Origin: Bacteroidales bacterium
Lineage (GTDB): Bacteria > Bacteroidota > Bacteroidia > Bacteroidales > UBA932
Length of the DNA stretch: 33,196 nucleotides
Reading direction: 5' to 3'
Assembly: GCA_012798805.1 (NCBI GenBank)
Contig: JAAZMM010000077.1
Coordinates: 1-33,196 of the forward strand
This document shows positions 7,870-14,976 of this stretch, piece after piece. Position 1 is the stretch's first letter; each line of letters begins with the position of its first letter. Both the position numbers and the translations under genes were made by a program. Under the pieces are notes generated by a model. That model worked only from the letters and a program-made list of their open reading frames with translations. It had not been told where the DNA came from and did no database searches.

Positions 7870-8886
7870 ATGAAGACAAAAAAACTGACCATTCTGATTC
7901 TATATGCGGTAACGGTTTTTACACTTATCGCACTCCAGGCATGTAAAGAGAATACCACAAGGGTACTTCCTCCTGTAAGCGGAAAGGCCGGAGAAATCGC
8001 TGTCGTATCCACCAGAGCACAGTGGGAGGCCGAGCCGGGCACTACCATCAGGAGCATCCTTGCTGCCGAATATCCCTATTTGCCACAAAGAGAGCCTGCC
8101 TACACCCTGTTCAATGTACCACACAAATCTTTCAACAAAATATTTCAGGTACACCGCAACATCCTCAACATCGTCATTTCCGATACAATCACCACCGATG
8201 GCATAAAGGTAAGCCGCGACGTCTGGGCAAAGCCACAGATTATGCTCTCCATCTATGCCAGGGATGAGGAAAGCGCGTCAAAGCTTATAAGTGAAAATGC
8301 TGAGATATTGCTCTCCAATTATGAGAATGCAGAGCGCGACCGTGTTATCCGAAATGCGAAAAATCACACAAATCCTACTTTGAAGAAATATGTTGTAGCA
8401 GTAATGGGTGGTTCGCCCGATTTTCCGAGAGATTACACGGAAAAAATGCATACAAGCAACTTTTTCTGGATCTCCTACGAAACATCCTACACCAATCAGG
8501 GTATATTTGTCTATAAATTCCCCTATCAGGGCGAATGGCAGCTTACCCCGGAATATCTCGTTGCCAGAAGAGATGAATTCCTCAGGGAAAATGTTCCCGC
8601 CACTTCAGAGAATAGTTATATGATTACTCATCCCACAGTCGCTCCCGGCTTTGCCGTCAAGGAGTTCAATGGTCTTGAATTTATCGAAATGAGGGGCCTT
8701 TGGGATACTCATAACGACTTTATGGGTGGTCCTTTTGTTTCTCACACCTACATCTCTCCTGACAACAAAAATGTAGTGGTGATAGAGGGTTTTGTCTATG
8801 CTCCCAAATATGAAAAACGCAACTACCTTCGTCAGGTGGAGTATATTATTTCTTCTTTCGAATGGGCCAATAAAGAACAATTGTAG
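7870..8886 (+). CDS. DUF4837-family lipoprotein
   Basis: 338 residues. A signal peptide ends in the lipobox 'ALQAC' (Cys25), so the mature protein is a lipoprotein. It starts 12 nt after rseP and shares its operon. The body has no recognisable catalytic motif; I recall this family as the Bacteroidota-specific DUF4837, typically next to rseP or dxr. Its steady linkage to a site-2 protease suggests an envelope quality-control role, but that is inference. The stop codon is followed 6 nt later by the -33 element of the tRNA-Glu promoter, with no terminator between. Confidence 0.83.
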   Translation: MKTKKLTILILYAVTVFTLIALQACKENTTRVLPPVSGKAGEIAVVSTRAQWEAEPGTTIRSILAAEYPYLPQREPAYTLFNVPHKSFNKIFQVHRNILNIVISDTITTDGIKVSRDVWAKPQIMLSIYARDEESASKLISENAEILLSNYENAERDRVIRNAKNHTNPTLKKYVVAVMGGSPDFPRDYTEKMHTSNFFWISYETSYTNQGIFVYKFPYQGEWQLTPEYLVARRDEFLRENVPATSENSYMITHPTVAPGFAVKEFNGLEFIEMRGLWDTHNDFMGGPFVSHTYISPDNKNVVVIEGFVYAPKYEKRNYLRQVEYIISSFEWANKEQL

Positions 8887-8892
8887 GAAAAA

Positions 8893-8923
8893 TTTGTATT
8901 CGTAAAAATTATTTATATCTTTG
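8893..8923 (+). promoter_or_regulatory. Promoter of tRNA-Glu/rpsT
   Basis: A complete Bacteroidota promoter: TTTG at 8893-8896, 19 nt, then TATCTTTG at 8916-8923. Transcription should start near 8928, about 29 nt before the mature tRNA. This is the best match to the -33/-7 consensus in the window. Confidence 0.85.
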
Positions 8924-8956
8924 CACTCCCAAAATCCTGAAATAATTGGGAAATCC

Positions 8957-9028
8957 GGTGGGTTCGTCTAACGGCTAGGACTCAAGATTTTCATTCTTGC
9001 AATAGGGGTTCGATTCCCCTACCCACTA
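8957..9028 (+). tRNA. trnE: tRNA-Glu (anticodon TTC)
   Basis: All four arms can be drawn. Acceptor stem is GGTGGGT (8957-8963) with ACCCACT (9021-9027), ending in a G1-U72 wobble pair. The D-arm is GTC...GAC. The anticodon arm is CAAGA-TTTTCAT-TCTTG with anticodon TTC at 8990-8992. The T-arm is AGGGG-TTCGATT-CCCCT. Position 9028 (A) is the discriminator. CCA is not encoded. It lies 25 nt before rpsT under one promoter, with a shared terminator after rpsT, so the tRNA is probably cut from a tRNA-mRNA transcript. Confidence 0.96.
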
Positions 9029-9053
9029 CTACAAAAAAATAAAAAGTATAACA

Positions 9054-9308
9054 ATGGCAAATCACGCATCAGCAGAAAAGCGTTACCGTCAAAGCGAGAA
9101 ACGCAGATTGCATAACAGGTATTATGCAAGGACAACAAGAAACGCCATCAAGGCAATTCGCAACACGACTGATAAAGCAGCAGCAGAGGCTTCACTGCCC
9201 AAGGTGTTCGCGATGATTGACAAACTGGCCAAGATCAATGTTATTCACAAGAATAAAGCAGCCAATCTCAAGAGCGGCATATCGCTTCATGTGAATAGCC
9301 TTTCATAA
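9054..9308 (+). CDS. rpsT: 30S ribosomal protein S20
   Basis: 84 residues, basic and helical. The N-terminus '[18 protein letters not shown]' and the '[13 protein letters not shown]' stretch are typical of S20, which binds 16S rRNA early in 30S assembly. It is expressed from the tRNA-Glu promoter and ends at a strong terminator. The start at 9054 gives the canonical N-terminus. Confidence 0.98.
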   Translation: MANHASAEKRYRQSEKRRLHNRYYARTTRNAIKAIRNTTDKAAAEASLPKVFAMIDKLAKINVIHKNKAANLKSGISLHVNSLS

Positions 9309-9331
9309 CGGTCTTTTTGAAATTAAAATAG

Positions 9332-9360
9332 AAACCTTTCCAGCCGGAAAGGTTTTTTTA
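9332..9360 (+). terminator. Rho-independent terminator after rpsT
   Basis: A perfect 10-bp stem, AAACCTTTCC (9332-9341) with GGAAAGGTTT (9346-9355), encloses a 4-nt loop and runs into a T stretch. Confidence 0.92.
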
Positions 9361-9470
9361 TACCCAAAAAGCTTCTTCTCAAGAGTTCTAAACTCAGCGC
9401 ACCTCTATGCTATCATTTTCATATTAGCATTATCTAATGTCATAAATTGTCTTTTAAGCATACGGAATTA

Positions 9471-9502
9471 AAATAACTTTCCAATCTTTGGGAAGTTATT
9501 TT
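9471..9502. repeat. Imperfect inverted repeat upstream of radC
   Basis: AAATAACTTTCC (9471-9482) pairs with GGAAGTTATTT (9491-9501) with one bulged T and an 8-nt loop. A run of T follows, and the structure ends about 20 nt before the radC start. It resembles a weak AT-rich terminator or attenuator. The loop holds AATCTTTG, one mismatch from a -7 box, so it could instead be a promoter/operator. The rest of the 213-bp rpsT-radC gap (9361-9470) shows nothing I recognise. Confidence 0.5.
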
Positions 9503-9521
9503 TACTATTAAAGAGTATTTT

Positions 9522-10202
9522 ATGACAAAGAACATCAAATTATGGCAAGCAGAAGAAAGACCTCGTGAGAAATTGATGTCCAAAGGAGCCTCTGCCCTTA
9601 CCTGCGCAGAACTTATAGCCATCCTGCTACGCTCAGGTCATGCAAAACTCAATGCAATAGATCTTTCGAGGGAAATTCTCCTCAGAGCGGGAAACAACCT
9701 CAACATCCTCTCAACTTTCACGGCACAACAACTTATGCGCATTAATGGAGTCGGCCAGGCTAAGGCTCTCTCCATTATTGCCGCATTTGAGCTCGGACGG
9801 AGAATGGCCGTTGAAAATCCTGAACCAATGCCACAGATTCAGAGCCCTCTTCAGGTAAACGGCATAATGTCGCCAATTATCAGCCACCTTCCACACGAAG
9901 AGTGCTGGGTGCTTTACCTCAACCGTTCAAACCGTCTCATAGGCAAGGAGCGAGTCAGTCAAGGTGGCATTAGTGCTACGGTATTTGATATCAGAATTAT
10001 CGTTAAAAAGGCGGTGGAACACCTTGCTACAGGGATAATCCTGGTACACAACCACCCTTCCGGCAATCCCAGACCAAGCGGTGAAGATCTGCGCCAAACC
10101 GAAGCTCTGCGTGATGCGGCAGCCCTGTTTGACATCTCACTTACAGACCACATTATTATTTCAAAAAATAAATTTTACAGTTTTTCCGATGAAAATTTGT
10201 AA
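9522..10202 (+). CDS. radC: RadC/YicR-family JAB-domain protein (UPF0758)
   Basis: 226 residues, full length. The N-terminal half carries a helix-hairpin-helix ('INGVGQAKALSI', 74-85). The C-terminal JAB/MPN domain has a complete JAMM metal site: 'HNHPSGNPRPSGED' with His176, His178 and Asp189, plus the upstream acidic 'EECWVLYLN'. The cellular role is unsettled despite the historic 'DNA repair' name. It is probably followed in the same transcript by upp, 38 nt downstream. Confidence 0.94.
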   Translation: MTKNIKLWQAEERPREKLMSKGASALTCAELIAILLRSGHAKLNAIDLSREILLRAGNNLNILSTFTAQQLMRINGVGQAKALSIIAAFELGRRMAVENPEPMPQIQSPLQVNGIMSPIISHLPHEECWVLYLNRSNRLIGKERVSQGGISATVFDIRIIVKKAVEHLATGIILVHNHPSGNPRPSGEDLRQTEALRDAAALFDISLTDHIIISKNKFYSFSDENL

Positions 10203-10240
10203 CTTAGTGTCGTTATAGATAAACAAAACGACCACAGCAT

Positions 10241-10894
10241 ATGAAAATCATTAACCTAGGCGAAAAAAACTCTCTCCTAAACCGCTTCATTGCGGAACTT
10301 CGTGATATCGTTATTCAGAAGGACAGTATGCGTTTCCGCAGAAATCTTGAAAGGATAGGTGAAATCTTTGCTTACGAGATCAGTAAGACCTTCACTTACT
10401 CCTCAAAAGAGGTGGAAACCCCTCTGGGAATTGCCAATTGCAGGCTTTCCAATGACAAAATAGTACTTAGCACCATTCTTAGGGCGGGACTTCCACTACA
10501 TCAGGGATTTCTCAACTATTTCGACAAAGCAGAAAACTCCTTTATTGCCGCATACCGCAAATATGGTAAGGACAATAAATTCACTATCCAGCTAGAATAT
10601 GCAAGTACTCCGTCGGTAGAAGGCAAAATACTGATCATTGTCGATCCCATGCTGGCAACTGGTGCCTCCCTGGTGCTTGCCTATGACAGGTTGATAGAGA
10701 GCGGCAATCCTTCTCACACGCATATCGTATGCCCTATCGCATCACTCTACGGCATAGACTACCTCTCCAAAAATCTTCCCCACAAAAAGGTAACTTTCTG
10801 GACAGCAGCTATAGACGAGGAACTCACCAACAAGTCTTACATCGTTCCCGGATTGGGAGATGCAGGAGACCTCGCCTACGGTGATAAGATTTGA
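10241..10894 (+). CDS. upp: Uracil phosphoribosyltransferase
   Basis: 217 residues. Cytoplasmic salvage enzyme converting uracil and PRPP to UMP. The PRPP loop 'VDPMLATGAS' is at 134-143 and the uracil-binding C-terminal segment 'GLGDAGDLAYG' at 204-214. 'ILRAGLPLHQGF' (80-90) is the conserved segment seen as 'ILRAGLGM' in classical UPRTs. The stop codon TGA (10892-10894) touches the stop codon of the convergent amidohydrolase with no intervening base. Confidence 0.95.
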   Translation: MKIINLGEKNSLLNRFIAELRDIVIQKDSMRFRRNLERIGEIFAYEISKTFTYSSKEVETPLGIANCRLSNDKIVLSTILRAGLPLHQGFLNYFDKAENSFIAAYRKYGKDNKFTIQLEYASTPSVEGKILIIVDPMLATGASLVLAYDRLIESGNPSHTHIVCPIASLYGIDYLSKNLPHKKVTFWTAAIDEELTNKSYIVPGLGDAGDLAYGDKI

Positions 10895-12481
10895 TTATTT
10901 AAACACCAATTCTCCTCCTACATAAGTGCGGACGATCCTGGTAGAAAGGATGTCGCGTTCAGGGATAGTCATTATATCCCTGTCGGTTATGGTGAAGTCG
11001 GCATATTTTCCAGGCTCGATACTGCCCTTTACATCCTCTTCAAAAGAGGTTTTTGCTGCCCAAATAGTCATGGAGCGAAGGGCCTCCTCCCTTGTCAGGC
11101 CTTCATCCATGCGGAATCCATCTTCGGGGAGATGATCGACATTCTTACGGAATACCGCTGCATAGAAGGTCTTGATGGGACTGACATCCTCTATCGGAAA
11201 ATCCGTTCCCGTGGGAATCCATCCGAGCTGGTCCATAAGCTGTTTGAAGTTGTATGCATGTTCTATCCTCTCACCCAGACGTTCTGCCGCCCAGAACATA
11301 TCGGAAGTGCAGTGTGTAGGCTGCACAGAGGGCACGACTGAGAATTGCCCAAACTTATCCATATCTTCAGGATTTATCACCTGCGCATGTTCAATACGCC
11401 ATCTGCGATCATTCTCTCCCTTCAGGATTTCACCATACATGTCGAGTGCATTACGATTGGCGGCATCGCCTATGGCGTGAGTTGCCACCTGAAATCCACG
11501 CTCGTCAGCCCACTTAAGCCACGCACGGAATGTTTCATCACTCGTAACATGGATACCACGTGTTTTAGGCGCATCGGAGTAAGGCTTTAATAGCCACGCA
11601 CCTCTGGACCCAAGAGCTCCATCCTGGAATAACTTGACGCCGGAAACGCGCAAACGGCCACTTGTGTAAGGGGCAGTAAAATGATTCATATTTGATCTTG
11701 AGGCCGATAAATAGGCATCTATACGCATTTTCAGATCACCACTATTGTAAAGTGAGTCGTATAGTTGTAGGCTTCTGATTGACTCTCCCATGGAAGTTAC
11801 CGAGGTAAGGCCTGCCTCAAAGCACTTTTTCTGTGCAGTTAGTACAATGTGTGCCACTTCCTCGCGACTATATTTGGGAGTCACATTACTTAATTGCGCT
11901 CCGGATCCCTCCATAAAAAGACCGGTACCGTTGTCTTTCATTCCTGACTGCAGGATGGCTACCCTGTTTGCCAGGGTAGCATGATAATCGACCCTTGTGA
12001 GAATTACCGGAATATCAGGGAATGCTTCATTGAGACGATCATAAGTTGGCATGGAACTATCATCGGTCCAGTCATTCTGGTCCCAACCTTCGCCTAAAAC
12101 ACAGGTCAGATTATGCTCCTGCTGAGCTTTTTTGAGACGCTCTACCATTTCCGCATAAGAGGTTGCACCTCTGAGGTTGACTTTGAGCAGTGCATAGCCC
12201 AATGAGGTGAAATGACAATGAACATCGTTAAATCCGGGATATATGGTAGCAGCGCTGTTCTTAAGGTCCAGCACATTGTCCGACTTATAGTCCGCTTTGA
12301 TATATCTATTGGAGCCTACTGCCACAAATTTGCCGTCATGAACGGCAAATGCCTTTGCCTTGGAGAACTCCTCATTGACAGTATAGATATTGGCATTAAT
12401 TACAATCAGGTCAACCTTCTTTTTGTGACCGCAACCTGCGACAAAAAGAGAGATAAAAAGAAGAAGGATAATACGTTTCAT
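10895..12481 (-). CDS. YtcJ-like metal-dependent amidohydrolase, predicted lipoprotein
   Basis: I chose the ATG at 12481 (528 residues) because it places a clean lipoprotein signal, lipobox 'FVAGC' (Cys17), at the N-terminus and leaves 10 nt to miaB. The upstream ATG at 12508 would overlap miaB by 17 nt and precede the signal. Amidohydrolase motifs: 'DVHCHF' (metal His88/His90), 'ATHAIGDAANR', 'RIEHAQ' and the metal Asp in 'GTDFPIED'. The family hydrolyses amide or imine bonds in small molecules; the substrate is unknown. A lipid-anchored location is unusual for a translation-gene operon partner and points to an external substrate. Likely co-transcribed with miaB. Confidence 0.87.
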   Translation of the reverse strand: MKRIILLLFISLFVAGCGHKKKVDLIVINANIYTVNEEFSKAKAFAVHDGKFVAVGSNRYIKADYKSDNVLDLKNSAATIYPGFNDVHCHFTSLGYALLKVNLRGATSYAEMVERLKKAQQEHNLTCVLGEGWDQNDWTDDSSMPTYDRLNEAFPDIPVILTRVDYHATLANRVAILQSGMKDNGTGLFMEGSGAQLSNVTPKYSREEVAHIVLTAQKKCFEAGLTSVTSMGESIRSLQLYDSLYNSGDLKMRIDAYLSASRSNMNHFTAPYTSGRLRVSGVKLFQDGALGSRGAWLLKPYSDAPKTRGIHVTSDETFRAWLKWADERGFQVATHAIGDAANRNALDMYGEILKGENDRRWRIEHAQVINPEDMDKFGQFSVVPSVQPTHCTSDMFWAAERLGERIEHAYNFKQLMDQLGWIPTGTDFPIEDVSPIKTFYAAVFRKNVDHLPEDGFRMDEGLTREEALRSMTIWAAKTSFEEDVKGSIEPGKYADFTITDRDIMTIPERDILSTRIVRTYVGGELVFK

Positions 12482-12491
12482 ATAGGTTTTT

Positions 12492-13868
12492 TTAAGAGAT
12501 TGCTTCACAAATCAGGGTTGCCGAAGTACAAGAGGTCACCTTTACCCTAACCAAGTCACCGGCTTTATAGCCGGCTGCCGGGAACACACAGGTCTTATTC
12601 TGAGAAGTACGTCCCATCAGCTGTTCATCGGAGCGTTTCGAACTCCCTTCTACCAGCACTTGGTATTCACGGCCCACACTATATTGATTGTTTCTCAGGG
12701 AAATATCATTTTGGAGGGCAATAATCTGGTTAAGACGGGCTTTTTTAACATCGGGAGGAACATCATCTGCAAATCTTCTGGCTGCTTTCGTGCCGGGCCT
12801 CTCAGAGTATTGAAACATAAATGCACCGTCAAACTGCACCTCTTCGAGCAAGGAAAGAGTCTCCAAATGATCCTGTTCGGTCTCGCCGCAAAATCCGGCT
12901 ATGACATCTGTTGTTACCGAGCAGCCCGGAAGTATTTCACGGATCCTGTTTATGCGTTCCAGGTAGCTCTCGCGGGTATATTTTCGATTCATCTTCTCAA
13001 GCATGGCGTTGCTGCCCGACTGTACGGGCAGATGGATATGTTTGCAAATATTGTCATACATAGCCATAGTGTAGAGCACGCTGTTGCTCATATCTTTGGG
13101 GTGAGAAGTGGAGAAACGCACTCTTACCTTCCGGTCGATAAGCGCCACCTTTTCCAACAAACGGGCAAAATTGATCTGACGCGAGGTGTTTGAAGGATCC
13201 AGCCAAAGGTAAGAGTCAACATTCTGTCCAATGAGGTTGATCTCCTTGTATCCATTGGCAATAAGAGACTCAGCCTCGTTGATTATACTCTGCGGCTCAC
13301 GGCTGCGTTCTGCTCCACGAACAAAGGGAACGATGCAGTAAGAACAGACATTATTGCATCCTCTCATAATTGAAATAAATGCACTTACTCCATTGCGGTC
13401 CATCCGCACCGGCGAAATATCCGCATAGGTTTCATCGTGAGAAAGCCAAACATTGATTTGACCTCTACCTCCCTTTGCGCCTTCCACCAGTCGGGGAAGG
13501 TCACGATATGAATCCGGGCCTGCTACAATATCTACCGCCGGATGGTCAAATAATTCCTCCTTGAGACGCTCTGCCATACATCCAAGAACACCCACCACAA
13601 CATCCGGGCGACGCTGCTTTTCGAGACGGAACAGATCCAGTCGCCCAAAAACTCTCTGCTCGGCATTTTCCCTTATGGAGCAGGTATTAACAAATATCAC
13701 ATCGGCATCCTCCATCATTTCACACAACGAGTAGCCTGCATCCTGCATTACGGAAAGCACCACCTCGCTGTCATTGACATTCATCTGGCAGCCATAGGTC
13801 TCGATGTAGAGCTGTGGCTTCGCAGGGTCTATTATAGGTTTGACGGAATGATATTTGCTGTCTCTCAT
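12492..13868 (-). CDS. miaB: tRNA-2-methylthio-N6-dimethylallyladenosine synthase
   Basis: 458 residues. Radical-SAM methylthiotransferase that modifies i6A37 of tRNAs reading UNN codons. The N-terminal UPF0004 domain has its three cluster cysteines, Cys27 ('YGCQMN'), Cys63 ('NTCSIREN') and Cys97 ('LGCMAE'). The radical-SAM cluster is C171-x3-C175-x2-C178 in 'MRGCNNVCSYCIVPF'. A C-terminal TRAM domain follows (about 390-458). The start ATG at 13868 lies 4 nt after a TATCTTTG box, so the transcript may be leaderless. Confidence 0.96.
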   Translation of the reverse strand: MRDSKYHSVKPIIDPAKPQLYIETYGCQMNVNDSEVVLSVMQDAGYSLCEMMEDADVIFVNTCSIRENAEQRVFGRLDLFRLEKQRRPDVVVGVLGCMAERLKEELFDHPAVDIVAGPDSYRDLPRLVEGAKGGRGQINVWLSHDETYADISPVRMDRNGVSAFISIMRGCNNVCSYCIVPFVRGAERSREPQSIINEAESLIANGYKEINLIGQNVDSYLWLDPSNTSRQINFARLLEKVALIDRKVRVRFSTSHPKDMSNSVLYTMAMYDNICKHIHLPVQSGSNAMLEKMNRKYTRESYLERINRIREILPGCSVTTDVIAGFCGETEQDHLETLSLLEEVQFDGAFMFQYSERPGTKAARRFADDVPPDVKKARLNQIIALQNDISLRNNQYSVGREYQVLVEGSSKRSDEQLMGRTSQNKTCVFPAAGYKAGDLVRVKVTSCTSATLICEAIS

Positions 13869-13872
13869 ATTG

Positions 13873-13880
13873 CAAAGATA
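13873..13880 (-). promoter_or_regulatory. -7 box for miaB
   Basis: TATCTTTG on the minus strand, 4 nt before the miaB ATG. With its neighbouring base it forms one arm of a perfect 9-bp inverted repeat (13872-13880 with 13890-13898). Confidence 0.7.
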
Positions 13881-13889
13881 AGTTTTTTA

Positions 13890-13897
13890 TATCTTTG
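13890..13897 (+). promoter_or_regulatory. -7 box for the LEA-type lipoprotein gene
   Basis: TATCTTTG on the plus strand, 19 nt before the ATG at 13917. A possible -33 TTG lies 17 nt upstream (13870-13872), inside the divergent miaB promoter, so the two promoters overlap. Confidence 0.7.
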
Positions 13898-13916
13898 CGA
13901 AAACAAAAGGGATGAT

Positions 13917-14435
13917 ATGAGATACAAATTGTTGCGAAATATCCTGCTTCTGATCTCTGCTCTGCTACTGGTCACAAGCTGTCAGGACTACAAAAAGCTC
14001 CAGTTTAAATCCTATAATATAGAGAAAGTCAACAACCTGTCATTTAAAAAGGGGAGTGTTTGCGCTACGCTCACCTTTAACATTGATGTGGTTAACCCCT
14101 CTTCTACCACCTTCAAGGCAAAAGACCTTGAGGCCATCATTTACAGTAGTAACGGAGAGCCTTTTGCTCAGCTGACTTCCGAAGAGGAAGCTATTATTCC
14201 AGCCAATAATGACGGCCCTTTTAAATGGAATATCACAACGGAACTCTTTAATCCTCTCTCATTTCTGGCATCAAATAATTTCTCACTTGATAATCTGGAT
14301 GTGGAAAATATGACAATAGACTACAGCTTGGTTTTTTCCGGTGGATTCAAAAAAAAGATCACAGGAAAAGGGGTTCTGCTTGAAGACTTAATTCGTGCCT
14401 TCCAATCCACCTCACCTGACTCACACTCACAATGA
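13917..14435 (+). CDS. LEA type 2 (LEA14/WHy-like) domain lipoprotein
   Basis: 172 residues from the ATG at 13917. A longer in-frame reading from 13848 would run through the miaB promoter and its start, so I reject it. The signal peptide ends in the lipobox 'LVTSC' (Cys22). The mature part has the alternating-strand pattern of the LEA14/WHy fold: 'LTFNIDVVNPSSTTFKAKDL', then a 'PANNDGPFKWNIT' turn and further strands. Function is unknown; in other systems the fold binds hydrophobic or partner proteins. It is followed 7 nt later by a SPOR-like secreted protein, so both are probably envelope proteins made together. Confidence 0.78.
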   Translation: MRYKLLRNILLLISALLLVTSCQDYKKLQFKSYNIEKVNNLSFKKGSVCATLTFNIDVVNPSSTTFKAKDLEAIIYSSNGEPFAQLTSEEEAIIPANNDGPFKWNITTELFNPLSFLASNNFSLDNLDVENMTIDYSLVFSGGFKKKITGKGVLLEDLIRAFQSTSPDSHSQ

Positions 14436-14442
14436 AAATTTT

Positions 14443-14976
14443 ATGAAAAAAACAATTTCCATATTTGTAGCCTTCCTCTGCCTCTCATTGAGTACTCTTT
14501 TGGCGCAGAATCAATATATCCCGCAAGACACCACCATCCATGTCACCCTGGAAAATGAGGTTGATACTCTTCTTGCAGGCAGAGAGATATTTTTGCTGCT
14601 AAAAGAATCCCTTCCCGGAGAGGGCACAGTCACTCTACGGCAGTCCGGTACTTTGCGAAATGCACTTCTAAGACACATAAGCACCAACTCCGGGCGTAAG
14701 ATTTTTGGCTACCGTATCAGAATCTATTTTGACAACAGTCAAAACGCCAGAGTGCGCTCTGAAGCCATTGCCAACCAGTTTATAAGAGAATTTCCCCACA
14801 TAAAAGTCTATCTGAGCCACGTAAATCCCTACTTCAAGGTGACTGTGGGTGACTTCCGCACTAAGGATGATGCACAGCAGTTTGCGACTCAATTAAGCGG
14901 CAGATATCCTTCAATATTTATCGTAAGAGAACAAATCGGATATCCTAACGTCTCCACCAGCGATACTTCTCTTTGA
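14443..14976 (+). CDS. Secreted SPOR-domain-like protein
   Basis: 177 residues from the ATG at 14443, which begins a clear signal peptide ending 'LLAQ'. The upstream in-frame ATG at 14395 lies inside the previous gene. The C-terminal 75 residues ('YRIRIYFDNSQNAR...' and 'YFKVTVGDFRTKDDAQQFATQL') have the SPOR pattern, a short repeat that binds denuded septal peptidoglycan glycans. The family is often linked to cell division or wall remodelling. The last 32 bp overlap the 3' end of the convergent GNAT gene, so both coding ends are read from the same DNA in opposite senses. Confidence 0.82.
   Translation: MKKTISIFVAFLCLSLSTLLAQNQYIPQDTTIHVTLENEVDTLLAGREIFLLLKESLPGEGTVTLRQSGTLRNALLRHISTNSGRKIFGYRIRIYFDNSQNARVRSEAIANQFIREFPHIKVYLSHVNPYFKVTVGDFRTKDDAQQFATQLSGRYPSIFIVREQIGYPNVSTSDTSL

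Noticed and set aside
12424-12437. Heptamer-like CGCAACC TGCGACA within the amidohydrolase gene
   Set aside because: It encodes the lipobox region, has only one good unit and is not after a stop codon, so it is probably chance.
12660-13193. 177-codon plus-strand frame inside miaB
   Set aside because: Antisense shadow of miaB; no recognisable protein features.
13848-13916. N-terminal extension of the LEA-type lipoprotein
   Set aside because: It would span the miaB start and both promoters and would precede the signal peptide. The ATG at 13917 gives a proper lipobox.
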